From JAQXGO01 sp045592445 (GTDB lineage Bacteria; Bacillota; Clostridia; UMGS1883; UMGS1540): a DNA stretch of 53,037 bases. A model generated the notes under the pieces. The model made no database searches. It saw nothing but the letters and a program-made list of their open reading frames with translations, and was not told the DNA's origin. Below, one piece after another: positions 23,345 to 31,357 of this stretch (the first letter of the stretch is position 1; each line of letters starts with the position of its first letter). Where the stretch lies: positions 1 to 53,037 of the forward strand of contig JAZNUV010000026.1 of assembly GCA_045592445.1 (NCBI GenBank), in the 5' to 3' direction. A program made the position numbers and the translations under genes.

Positions 23345-24199
23345 CTATTTTTGTGCGGGCAATTCGTACGATATGCGCCCAAGTTTTGCTGCACGGCATT
23401 CATCAATCAAAATATTGGCAGCACGCACTGTGTCCGGTTCTCCCCCTCGAACCAAAAAGTGTCGTTTTACAGCTAAATCGCAAAGAAGCGCATAGCCGTC
23501 CTTTTCTGCAACATCCGAAATGCCATAACGTGCCGTCAGTGCATCAGGGTATGCATCCCGCAAAAAAACAAGCAAATGGACCGCAAGCTCCTCCATGTCG
23601 AGAATTGTATCTCTTATCGCGCCCGTAAAGGCAAGGCGCATTCCAATCTCATCGTCCGCAAACTTTTGCCAAAGCATACCGGGGGTATCCAATAGTTCTG
23701 CACCGCCGCGAAGTTTTACCCATTGTTTTCCGGTTGTAACACCGGGTCTATCTCCCGTTTTGGCACTGGCACGTCCTGCTAAATTATTAATAAATGTGGA
23801 TTTTCCTACATTCGGCACCCCCGTCACCATCATGCGTATGGGTGCGCCCTGCATTCCCTTGCCCTTTCGCTTTTCCAAAAGTGCGGATAAACGTTTTTGC
23901 ACCGCTCCCATCACAACATCGTACACCTTTTCATCACGCGCACTGATAAAAACGGCTTCTACACCTTCTTTTTCATAATGCGCCTTCCAGGCCGCATTTG
24001 CGGCAGGGTCTGCAATATCCGCCTTATTGAGTACCAAAACACGCGGTTTTTCTCCCAAAAGCCGTGCCAAGTATGGATTTCGGCTGGATGCGGGGATTCG
24101 TGCGTCTAAAAGTTCAATTACAACATCACAAAGCTTTAAATTATCTGAAATGAGGCCTGCCGTTTTTGCCATATGCCCCGGAAACCATTGTATCTGCAT
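23345..24199 (-). CDS. rbgA: Ribosome biogenesis GTPase RbgA (YlqF)
   Basis: RbgA (284 aa) is a circularly permuted GTPase needed for late 50S assembly. The permuted order is visible: NKAD (G4, near 58), then SARD (G5), then VTGVPNVGKSTFINNL (G1, near 123), GVTTGKQW (G2) and DTPGMLW (G3). The N-terminal WFPGHMAKT is diagnostic. The C-terminal ANTAR-like domain follows. The start overlaps the lepB stop (TAATG). Confidence 0.95.
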   Translation of the reverse strand: MQIQWFPGHMAKTAGLISDNLKLCDVVIELLDARIPASSRNPYLARLLGEKPRVLVLNKADIADPAANAAWKAHYEKEGVEAVFISARDEKVYDVVMGAVQKRLSALLEKRKGKGMQGAPIRMMVTGVPNVGKSTFINNLAGRASAKTGDRPGVTTGKQWVKLRGGAELLDTPGMLWQKFADDEIGMRLAFTGAIRDTILDMEELAVHLLVFLRDAYPDALTARYGISDVAEKDGYALLCDLAVKRHFLVRGGEPDTVRAANILIDECRAAKLGRISYELPAQK

Positions 24200-24753
24200 T
24201 ATGGTGTACCAATTTTATCAAGCGGCCAAAGACGAAATACCGCTTCACCCAAGACATGATCAAAAGGAATAAAACCGACGCTGGCATCTCGACTGTCACG
24301 GCTGTTGGGGCGATTATCCCCCATTACAAACACGTGATTCTCCGGTACCACATACGATCCCAAACCAACGTTACCGGGATATATCTCGGAACTTATATAA
24401 ACTTCTTCTTTCTCCATGCCGTTAAGATAAAGCTGAACCGTCCCGTTTTGTACTGTTTTAAGTTCCACCACATCGCCGGGCATGCCGATAACACGCTTTA
24501 TATACGGTGCCGAGCTACCGTTCGCAGGGTCTACAACCACAATATCTCCCGCTTTCGGTTCGTAGCCGAGGCGAATCATAACAAGACGTTCCCCGCTTTT
24601 TAAGGTCGGCTCCATTGAAGCGCCGTCCACCCGAACAAGCGTAAATACGAAATTACGAAGCAGAAGTGTAATCGCGAGTGCAATCGCAATACATAAAATC
24701 CATTCCAGAATTTCTCTGCCAACACTCTTTCTCTCTGTCTTATGTTCCGACAT
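24199..24753 (-). CDS. lepB: Signal peptidase I
   Basis: This 184-aa membrane serine protease removes signal peptides from exported proteins. It has one N-terminal transmembrane segment (about residues 15-37), the catalytic Ser46 in GASMEPT, Lys86 in YIKRVIGMPGD, and MGDNRPNSRDSR in the last third. It is the short Gram-positive type. The gene lies between rplS and rbgA, separated from rplS by a hairpin. Confidence 0.95.
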   Translation of the reverse strand: MSEHKTERKSVGREILEWILCIAIALAITLLLRNFVFTLVRVDGASMEPTLKSGERLVMIRLGYEPKAGDIVVVDPANGSSAPYIKRVIGMPGDVVELKTVQNGTVQLYLNGMEKEEVYISSEIYPGNVGLGSYVVPENHVFVMGDNRPNSRDSRDASVGFIPFDHVLGEAVFRLWPLDKIGTP

Positions 24754-24778
24754 ATATGCATACTCCTTTCCAAAACTG

Positions 24779-24804
24779 AAAAAAGGGACAAACCTTGTCC
24801 CTTT
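24779..24804 (-). terminator. Terminator after rplS (probably partial)
   Basis: The minus strand reads AAAGGGACAA-GGT-TTGTCCCTTT, then TTT. The stem has 10 bp and the T-run is short, so some read-through into lepB-rbgA is likely. Confidence 0.75.
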
Positions 24805-24812
24805 CCTTCATC

Positions 24813-25154
24813 TTACAGACGCTCTTTAACTTTAGCAGCTTTGCCGATTCTGCCACGCAGATAATAAAGTTTCGCACGACGGACTTTACCGTGACGAACG
24901 ACTTCAATCTTATCAATGTTCGGCGAATGCAGCGGGAATATTTTTTCAACACCGACACCGGAAGCAATACGTCTTACCGTAATCGTTTCGCTAATGCCGC
25001 CGTTTTTGCGAGCAATCAGCGTTCCCTCAAACATCTGAATTCTTTCTCTGTTTCCTTCTTTAACCTTAAGGTAAACCTTAAGTGTGTCACCGATTTCCAA
25101 AACCGGTAAATCCGAGCGAAGCTGCTCGCTTGTGATTGCGCGAATTGTATCCAT
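24813..25154 (-). CDS. rplS: 50S ribosomal protein L19
   Basis: L19 (113 aa, normal length) sits at the 30S-50S interface. The sequence contains the conserved RIQMFEGTLIARKNGGISET and ends VRRAKLYYLRGRIGKAAKVKE, as in other L19 proteins. The leader upstream holds a hairpin consistent with ribosomal-protein autoregulation. Its usual neighbour trmD is not present. Confidence 0.97.
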   Translation of the reverse strand: MDTIRAITSEQLRSDLPVLEIGDTLKVYLKVKEGNRERIQMFEGTLIARKNGGISETITVRRIASGVGVEKIFPLHSPNIDKIEVVRHGKVRRAKLYYLRGRIGKAAKVKERL

Positions 25155-25173
25155 GTTTTATCCTCTCTTTCTC

Positions 25174-25214
25174 CGATGTTCATGGATGCGACATGCGCCC
25201 TCAGCGGAACATCG
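25174..25214 (-). promoter_or_regulatory. Stem-loop leader of rplS (candidate L19 leader)
   Basis: The minus strand pairs CGATGTTC with GAACATCG (8 bp) around a 25-nt loop containing a GCGCATGTCGCAT segment, directly upstream of the rplS Shine-Dalgarno. An L19 leader family is described in low-G+C Gram-positives. Match to its consensus could not be tested here. Confidence 0.5.
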
Positions 25215-25230
25215 TTCATTACGTTTAATA

Positions 25231-25259
25231 AGTATACCATATCTTTTTCCAAAATGCAA
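25231..25259 (-). promoter_or_regulatory. SigA-type promoter of rplS
   Basis: On the minus strand -35 TTGCAT (25259-25254), a 17-bp spacer and -10 TATACT (25236-25231) are present, with a leader of about 70 nt. Confidence 0.8.
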
Positions 25260-25354
25260 GTATTTTTTTATTTTTTATTCAAAAATGGAAAATTCGTGCT
25301 AATAAGGAATGTTTTTTTCTCTTTTGTATATAGATATGGAAAGGATGTGTCTTT

Positions 25355-26710
25355 ATGCTGCTTTATCTCACAAATTTTTGCAACACGGTAAATGAATTTT
25401 TATGGGGGCCCGTTATGCTATCCCTCTTTTTGTTTACGGGACTTCTATTTTCTGTTGGTACGGGTTTTTTTCAAATTCGGCATTTTCGTATGTGGTGGAG
25501 ACACACCTTCTCTGCTTTATTCCAAAAAAGAAAAGGCACGCGTGATAAAAAATCCATTTCACAGTTACAGGCGCTCTCTGCCGTTTTAGCCGCCACCGTC
25601 GGAACAGGCAACATTACGGGCGTTGCTGCCGCACTCGTAAGTGGCGGACCGGGCGCCATTTTTTGGATGTGGGTGTCCGCATTTTTGGGCATGATGACTG
25701 CCTATGCAGAAAATGTGCTTGGTATTTTATACCGTCGCCGCCAAAAGGACGGCACATGGGCAGGTGGCGCCATGTATTATATGGAATACGGTCTTGGCTC
25801 TAAATTTTTAGCCGTTTTATTTGCGCTTTTTTGTATTCCTGCTTCCCTCGGTATGGGTAATATGGCACAAATGGATTCCGTTGCCGCAGCGCTTTATGAT
25901 AGTTTTCAAATTCCGCCTCTTTATACCGCCATATGCGGCAGCATACTGGTCGGCATTTGTATTCGCGGCGGACTCTCCCGCGTTGTGCGTGTAACAGAAA
26001 AGCTTGTTCCCCTGATGGTTATTCTCTTTTTCATTGGCAGCGGTGTCTGTCTTTGGCAACATGCCGCTGCCATTCCCACTGCTTTCAGTCAAATTATAAA
26101 GGAAGCTTTTACGCTCCGTGCCGCAGGTGGTGGCGCTCTCGGGTACGGGATTTTACGTGCAATGCGTGTTGGCATCGCACGTGGCGTTTTCTCCAATGAA
26201 GCAGGTCTCGGCAGTGCTGTTTCCGTGCATGCTGCCGCAGAAGTAAAACACCCTTGCGAACAAGGGCTTTGGGGTATCTTTGAGGTTTTTACGGACACAA
26301 TTTTAGTCTGCACCTTGACTGCCCTTGTCATTCTGACCTCAGGTGTTTATGATGCATCGTTATCGCTTGACGGCGTGCCACTGACTGCCGCAGCATACAG
26401 TGCAACCTTAGGGCAGAGCGGCAGCTTGTTCATTTCTCTTTCTATTGTATTTTTTGCTTTTGCAACGATCCTCGGTTGGAGCTGCTTTGGCGAAAACAGC
26501 GTACGCTATCTTTTCGGTACGAAAGGACTTCCTGTCTATAAATGCATCTATATTGTTTCCGCCGCACTCGGTGCATTAGGGGGCATGGAACTCATATGGG
26601 GCTTTGCCGATATGGCGAATGGTCTTATGGCTATCCCGAATTTAGCTGCACTTATCCTCTTATCCAGGCAAGTTGTCCGCCAAACGCGTTCTTTTATACG
26701 CCTACAATAA
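25355..26710 (+). CDS. Alanine/glycine:cation symporter family protein (AGCS)
   Basis: This 451-aa integral membrane protein belongs to the AGCS family, which imports alanine or glycine with Na+ or H+. Hallmarks are LSAVLAATVGTGNITGVA near residue 75, GGPGAIFWMW, AYAENVLGILYRRR, the GGAMYYMEYGLG loop and VFSNEAGLGSAVSVHAAAE near 282. About ten hydrophobic segments are visible. It is a single gene. The start ATG follows GGAAAGGATG, and its 3' end stops 7 bp from the convergent DUF421 gene with no terminator visible. Confidence 0.92.
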   Translation: MLLYLTNFCNTVNEFLWGPVMLSLFLFTGLLFSVGTGFFQIRHFRMWWRHTFSALFQKRKGTRDKKSISQLQALSAVLAATVGTGNITGVAAALVSGGPGAIFWMWVSAFLGMMTAYAENVLGILYRRRQKDGTWAGGAMYYMEYGLGSKFLAVLFALFCIPASLGMGNMAQMDSVAAALYDSFQIPPLYTAICGSILVGICIRGGLSRVVRVTEKLVPLMVILFFIGSGVCLWQHAAAIPTAFSQIIKEAFTLRAAGGGALGYGILRAMRVGIARGVFSNEAGLGSAVSVHAAAEVKHPCEQGLWGIFEVFTDTILVCTLTALVILTSGVYDASLSLDGVPLTAAAYSATLGQSGSLFISLSIVFFAFATILGWSCFGENSVRYLFGTKGLPVYKCIYIVSAALGALGGMELIWGFADMANGLMAIPNLAALILLSRQVVRQTRSFIRLQ

Positions 26711-26717
26711 AATTATC

Positions 26718-27425
26718 TTACTGGAATTTGTCATTTTTAGGCTCGCTTTTTAATTTTACATAAATCGATAACTGATTATCTACATCGCAGGTTGCCAAAA
26801 AAATATCTGATACATGCTTTATCTTTTGCTTTTCCATCTCTTTCGCAAGCCACGCGTGATTGTTCCCTGTAACTTTTAAATTTTCCTCCAAAATTTTTCC
26901 GTCCAAAATAATATTGGTCACAGTTTTTTCCTGCTTTGGGGCAATCTTTACATCGCTCGGCGTAAGTGGTCTTGTCTCTGCCTTCGGCAAAATGGAGATT
27001 CTCCCATCTGACTCCAAAATTGCCGTTTCAATTTCCGCAAGATTAAAATATCCTTTTGTGCGGCACTCAGTCAAAAACTCATTGATATTCAGCCGTGCAC
27101 GGGAGAAATTTTGTCTGTATAATTTCCCATTATCATACAAAAGAACAGCTCGTCCCTCGAAAAATCGACGCAGTTTAATAGATTTTGCCGTGGCAAAATC
27201 TATTAAAACAACCGCGGCAGCATACACTGTCATCGCAGTCAGCGGCTTTAAAAAGTCGTTTTCGAGCGAAGTTGCCATTTCTGCGGCGATGGAACCAATC
27301 GTAATCCCGTTTATATAGTCAAACATATTCATTTGTGCCATCTGCTTGTTCCCCGTAATTTTTGTAAGCAGAAAAAGCGCAGCTACCGAGCCGATTGAAA
27401 CAAAGAAAATATTTAAAATATCCAT
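26718..27425 (-). CDS. DUF421 (YetF/YrbG-type) membrane protein
   Basis: This 235-aa protein has two to three N-terminal transmembrane helices. The family motif LLTKITGNKQMAQMNMFDYI lies near residue 19, with ITIGSIAAEMA following. A soluble DUF421 domain (SRARLNINEFLTECRTKGYF, then LAEIETAILESDGRISILPK) and an extra C-terminal DUF3290-like tail follow. Such proteins are often sporulation- or membrane-associated, with no settled biochemical role. The start ATG 27425 is chosen from the family pattern (MDILNIF); the Shine-Dalgarno is weak. A longer in-frame extension overlaps the carboxypeptidase gene. Confidence 0.82.
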   Translation of the reverse strand: MDILNIFFVSIGSVAALFLLTKITGNKQMAQMNMFDYINGITIGSIAAEMATSLENDFLKPLTAMTVYAAAVVLIDFATAKSIKLRRFFEGRAVLLYDNGKLYRQNFSRARLNINEFLTECRTKGYFNLAEIETAILESDGRISILPKAETRPLTPSDVKIAPKQEKTVTNIILDGKILEENLKVTGNNHAWLAKEMEKQKIKHVSDIFLATCDVDNQLSIYVKLKSEPKNDKFQ

Positions 27426-27502
27426 ACGAAAAGCATACCCGTTTTCTGCGTAAGATATACATTGAATTGCACGGGGAAAATGACGTTTTGGAATCCGTAA
27501 TC

Positions 27503-28621
27503 TCATCCCGCAATCGGTGCGCATACCAATAGCTTTGCCCAACATTCAAATACAAAGCAAAGCCTCTCCCAAAATGTCGGGACGGGCTTTTTTTCTGCCG
27601 GCTCCGCTGTTAACACTTTTACTTCTCCCACTTTTTCTCTGTTTACAAAAACTTCTGCCACTCCGACCTCTTCCCCCTGGGGAATTGGTGCAATATGTGG
27701 CTTGTTTAAATCCGTCTTCACTTCTACCACGTCGGCTTCTGTTAAAGGCATTGTAAAATCGCTTTCATAAATCACGGGGACGGTGGGATTCAAAGCGTCT
27801 GTAACGGTTATTTCTCCCGCACTTGTACCTTTTTGTATGATTGTTTTGCTCTGCACGCCCGAAAAGCCTTCATCCAGCATTTTGATATGGTCGTTCCAAT
27901 CATCAGGCGCATTGAGTGTAACAGCGATAAGTCGTACGCCATCTCTTTCCGCCGCCGATACCAGGGTACGTCCCGAAGCTTTTGTAAAGCCTGTTTTTAC
28001 GCCGATCGCACCCTCGTACATGCTAAGCAGTTTGTTGTGATTTGTAAGATAGCGACTTCCAACCTTCGCGGTTTTTTGTGAAACAATGCGGCAAAACTCC
28101 GCATTGCGAAGTGCTTCTCTCGCAATCTCGGCAAGTTCTCGCGCCGTGGTATAATGCCCTTCCGCAGGCAGACCGTTCGGATTTTTAAACTGCGTATTTT
28201 GGCAGCCCATTTCAATGGCACGTGTTGTCATCATTTCTGAAAAAGTGTCCACATCTCCCGCTATATGTTCTGCAATCGCTACTGCAGCGTCGTTGCCCGA
28301 CGCGAGCATCAGTCCTTCCACAAGCTGCCCGAGCGGTAAGACCTCGCCCGCCTTCAAATACATAGAGCTCCCCTCTTGCGATGCGGCGTTTGTGCTGATC
28401 GTAACTTCCTCGCTTAAATCTCCCTTCTCTATCGCCAAAAGTGCAGTCATAATTTTTGTTGTACTTGCCATCGGCATTTTTTGCGATGCATTTTTCTCGT
28501 ACAGTACCTTACCCGTCACACTCTCTAAAAGCACCGCACTTTCTGCAGAAATTTCTGCTGAGAAAACAGTTTGCGGCAGCAATATCATGATTACAACCCA
28601 TAAAATAAACACGTTTTTCAA
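27503..28621 (-). CDS. D-alanyl-D-alanine carboxypeptidase (PBP5/DacF family)
   Basis: This 372-aa low-molecular-mass penicillin-binding protein trims the terminal D-Ala of peptidoglycan stems. It has a signal peptide (residues 1-21, ending VFSA). The active-site motifs are STTK at 53-56 with catalytic Ser53, SGN in LMLASGNDAA, and KTG in GVKTGFTKASG. The C-terminal PBP5_C beta domain and an amphipathic membrane anchor tail (FWERLCFVFECWAKLLVC) follow. The start is TTG 28621. No in-frame ATG would leave a signal peptide, and GGGGGTG lies 5 nt upstream inside a hairpin. Confidence 0.93.
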   Translation of the reverse strand: MKNVFILWVVIMILLPQTVFSAEISAESAVLLESVTGKVLYEKNASQKMPMASTTKIMTALLAIEKGDLSEEVTISTNAASQEGSSMYLKAGEVLPLGQLVEGLMLASGNDAAVAIAEHIAGDVDTFSEMMTTRAIEMGCQNTQFKNPNGLPAEGHYTTARELAEIAREALRNAEFCRIVSQKTAKVGSRYLTNHNKLLSMYEGAIGVKTGFTKASGRTLVSAAERDGVRLIAVTLNAPDDWNDHIKMLDEGFSGVQSKTIIQKGTSAGEITVTDALNPTVPVIYESDFTMPLTEADVVEVKTDLNKPHIAPIPQGEEVGVAEVFVNREKVGEVKVLTAEPAEKKPVPTFWERLCFVFECWAKLLVCAPIAG

Positions 28622-28662
28622 AAAAACACCCCCTACCCAAATATATGGGAAAGAGGTGTTTT
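28621..28662 (-). terminator. Terminator-like hairpin between parC-like gene and D,D-carboxypeptidase
   Basis: The minus strand pairs AAAACACC (28662-28655) with GGTGTTTT (28630-28623) around an inner CCCATATATTTGGG hairpin, and the T-run leads straight into the TTG start. The 3' arm includes the carboxypeptidase Shine-Dalgarno GGGGGTG. It can therefore both end upstream transcripts and mask the downstream ribosome site. Confidence 0.7.
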
Positions 28663-28682
28663 ATATACCGCCGTCCGATTTG

Positions 28683-30854
28683 TTAAAACAGGGAAAGCTG
28701 GCCGTCATCTTCTTTTTCGTCCTCCGTGGACGGATAATATCCACCCGACGGCAGATTGCGGCTTTTATAAGAGGCTGTTTCCTCGTCTGCAAGGCGCATT
28801 TTTGAAAGTGTATGTCCTTTTCGCATCTTCATGACCTGCACACCTTGTGTGCCGCGCGTCGTTTTCGCCTGTATTGCCGCAGTTTCAAAAGTCAAAAGCT
28901 TGCCCGAAGTACTAAAGAGTGTAACCTGGCATTCCTCGGGAATATACAAAATCCCCGCCAGGGATGCCACACCGCTATACGCATTTTGCAATTTTTTGCG
29001 GTTGAGCTTTGTCGCATAGCTTGCCATCTCGGTTTTTGCAATTTTTCCGTTTTCAAAACCAAACAACATATATCCCGTATAGGTATTCGTAGGTACTGCA
29101 TAGAGAATGCGTTCCCCCTCAGAAAGCTCTAATAAATTCGGCAAATATGCGCCGAGTGCGCTCGCCTTACAGTCCGGCACATCCGAAAGCTTTAACTTAT
29201 ATACGTTTTGGCTACTGCTGAAAAGCAGAATATCCCAACGATTTGAAGCATCAAACTCACAGAGTATTTCGTCCTCGTCCTTCAGTTTCTGTTCTGCCGC
29301 AGACCTTAGGGAAACTAAAGAAATTTTCTTCAAATAATTATCACGCGTGAAGAAAATTTTCAGGTTGTAGTCCTCCACTTCCTCCTCGGCATTATAAACC
29401 TCAATTTCTCCGTCGGCAACCATTTCCGTTTTTCTCGGTTTTCCATATTTTTTCGCTGTCTCCCGCAAAGACGCAATGATAATTTTTTTAATTTCTTTTT
29501 CGCTTTCCAAAATTGCGGTAAGGCGTGCAATCTCATCCTCAAGCGCCTCTGTCTCCGCTGTGCGTTTTAAAATGTACTGCTTGTTCAGACTGCGAAGTTT
29601 TATTTCCGCAACAAACTCTGCCTGCACTTTGTCAATGGAAAAGCCTTCCATAAGATTTGGTACAACCATATCGTCCGACTCGGTTTCGCGCACAATGCGT
29701 ATTGCCTTGTCAATGTCCAAAAGTATTTTTTTAAGTCCAAGAAGCAGATGCAATTTTTCTTTTTTGTTTTTAATGTCAAATGTAAGCCTTCTGCGTACGC
29801 ATTGCGTGCGAAAACGCGTCCATTCCTGCAGAATTTCACGAACACCCATCACACGCGGAGAGCCGTCCACTAAGATATTAAAGTTACAGCTGAAGGGGTC
29901 CTCCAAACTTGTCATTTTATAAAGGCGTGTCATGAGCTTGTCAGGGTCTGTGCCACGTTTTAAATCAATGGTTAATTTAAGACCGCTCAAATCTGTTTCA
30001 TCGCGAATATCTGTAATTTCACGGATTTTATTGTTTTTGATGAGCTCCGCAACACGGTCTATAATCACTTCTGTTGTCGTGGTGTACGGAATTTCTTTTA
30101 CCTCAATACAGTTATTCGCCTTATCGTAAGTATACTTCGCACGCAAACGGAAACTTCCACGCCCCGTTTCGTAAATCTTTTCCATCTCCGCATCATTGAC
30201 AATAATGTAGCCACCTGTCGAGAAATCAGGTGCAGGCAAAGTTTCACGTAAATTACACTTTTCATTTTGGATAAGCCGAGCCGTCGTTTCACATAACTCC
30301 GCAAGATTGAAACTGCAAATATTGCTCGCCATACCAACAGCAATGCCCTGATTCGGACTTGTCAAAATTGTCGGGAATGTGACGGGCAGCATGGTCGGTT
30401 CCAGCATTGTGCCGTCATAGTTATCAGTAAAATCCACCGTATTTTTATCAATCTCACCAAACAATTCCGTACAGATGCCGTCCAATTTGACCTCGGTATA
30501 ACGCGGTGCGGCGTATGCCATATCCCGCGAAAACACTTTGCCGAAGTTACCCTTAGAATCAACAAACGGATGCAAAAGTGCTTCGTTTCCTGTGGTAAGA
30601 CGTACCATCGTTTCATAAATTGCAGCATCGCCGTGCGGATTTAGCTTCATTGTTTGCCCCACAACGTTTGCTGACTTTGTACGCGCACCGTTTATAAGCC
30701 CCATTTTATACATGGTATATAAAAGCTTGCGATGAGACGGCTTAAAGCCGTCAATTTCAGGTATGGCACGTGAAATGATAACACTCATCGCATAGGGCAT
30801 AAAGTTTTTTTCTATGGTATCTGTAATTTGCTGGTCAATCGGTGGATTTTTCAT
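28683..30854 (-). CDS. Type IIA DNA topoisomerase subunit A (ParC/GyrA-like) with C-terminal clamp motif
   Basis: This 723-aa protein is the DNA-cleaving subunit of a gyrase/topoisomerase IV-type enzyme. The breakage-reunion domain has AMSVIISRAIPEIDGFKPSHR, the quinolone-region GDAAIYETM (Ala77 at the usual Ser site) and AAPRYTE with active-site Tyr119. A coiled-coil (about 370-490) and a shortened beta-pinwheel (about 500-690) follow. Only a degenerate GyrA box (TTRGTQGVQ) is present, so topoisomerase IV-like activity is more likely than gyrase. The tail is acidic and ends DDGQLSLF. It follows pncC after 5 nt; no ParE partner is in the window. Confidence 0.9.
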   Translation of the reverse strand: MKNPPIDQQITDTIEKNFMPYAMSVIISRAIPEIDGFKPSHRKLLYTMYKMGLINGARTKSANVVGQTMKLNPHGDAAIYETMVRLTTGNEALLHPFVDSKGNFGKVFSRDMAYAAPRYTEVKLDGICTELFGEIDKNTVDFTDNYDGTMLEPTMLPVTFPTILTSPNQGIAVGMASNICSFNLAELCETTARLIQNEKCNLRETLPAPDFSTGGYIIVNDAEMEKIYETGRGSFRLRAKYTYDKANNCIEVKEIPYTTTTEVIIDRVAELIKNNKIREITDIRDETDLSGLKLTIDLKRGTDPDKLMTRLYKMTSLEDPFSCNFNILVDGSPRVMGVREILQEWTRFRTQCVRRRLTFDIKNKKEKLHLLLGLKKILLDIDKAIRIVRETESDDMVVPNLMEGFSIDKVQAEFVAEIKLRSLNKQYILKRTAETEALEDEIARLTAILESEKEIKKIIIASLRETAKKYGKPRKTEMVADGEIEVYNAEEEVEDYNLKIFFTRDNYLKKISLVSLRSAAEQKLKDEDEILCEFDASNRWDILLFSSSQNVYKLKLSDVPDCKASALGAYLPNLLELSEGERILYAVPTNTYTGYMLFGFENGKIAKTEMASYATKLNRKKLQNAYSGVASLAGILYIPEECQVTLFSTSGKLLTFETAAIQAKTTRGTQGVQVMKMRKGHTLSKMRLADEETASYKSRNLPSGGYYPSTEDEKEDDGQLSLF

Positions 30855-30859
30855 ATCTC

Positions 30860-31357
30860 TTATTTCTCCATTTCAAAGATTTCGCCCTTTGATGTATCAA
30901 AAACAGTATCTAAAATCCGAAAAACCGTCAGGACAGTTTTTTTTCGCACATCGTTTCTGTTGCCCGCAATGCGTAAGGCGTAGCTTTTTGTCTCTTTTTC
31001 TGTGGAAATTCCCACATAGACAAGTCCGACTGGTTTTTTCTCTGTACCCCCGTCCGGGCCGGCAATCCCTGTTGTAGAAAGACCAATATCAGTATTGGCA
31101 CGTTTTCGTACTGCCGCCGCCATTTCCCTCGCTGTTTCGTGGCTTACAGCACCATACTTTGTCAAGGTCTCCTGTTTTACACCAAGGCGTACCTTTGCCG
31201 CATTAGCGTATGTTACAACGCCTTCCATAAATATTTCAGAAATGCCCGCGTAGTCAGTAAACGCCGCTGCCAAAAGACCGCCTGTACAGGATTCTGCAAC
31301 TGCTACCGTCTTTTTTTGTGTGAGCAATTTTTTGATTACTCCTTCCGCCTTACACAT
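30860..31357 (-). CDS. pncC: Nicotinamide-nucleotide amidohydrolase PncC (CinA C-terminal domain)
   Basis: This 165-aa protein corresponds to the CinA C-terminal domain, which deamidates NMN to NaMN. The family motifs are VAVAESCTGGLLAAAFTDYAG near residue 19 with catalytic-site Ser, and STTGIAGPDGGTEKKPVGLVYVG near 94. Start ATG 31357 (MCKAEGVIKKLL) follows GGAG and overlaps the thiI stop; a 33-nt in-frame extension lies inside thiI. The N-terminal CinA domain is absent. Confidence 0.9.
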   Translation of the reverse strand: MCKAEGVIKKLLTQKKTVAVAESCTGGLLAAAFTDYAGISEIFMEGVVTYANAAKVRLGVKQETLTKYGAVSHETAREMAAAVRKRANTDIGLSTTGIAGPDGGTEKKPVGLVYVGISTEKETKSYALRIAGNRNDVRKKTVLTVFRILDTVFDTSKGEIFEMEK

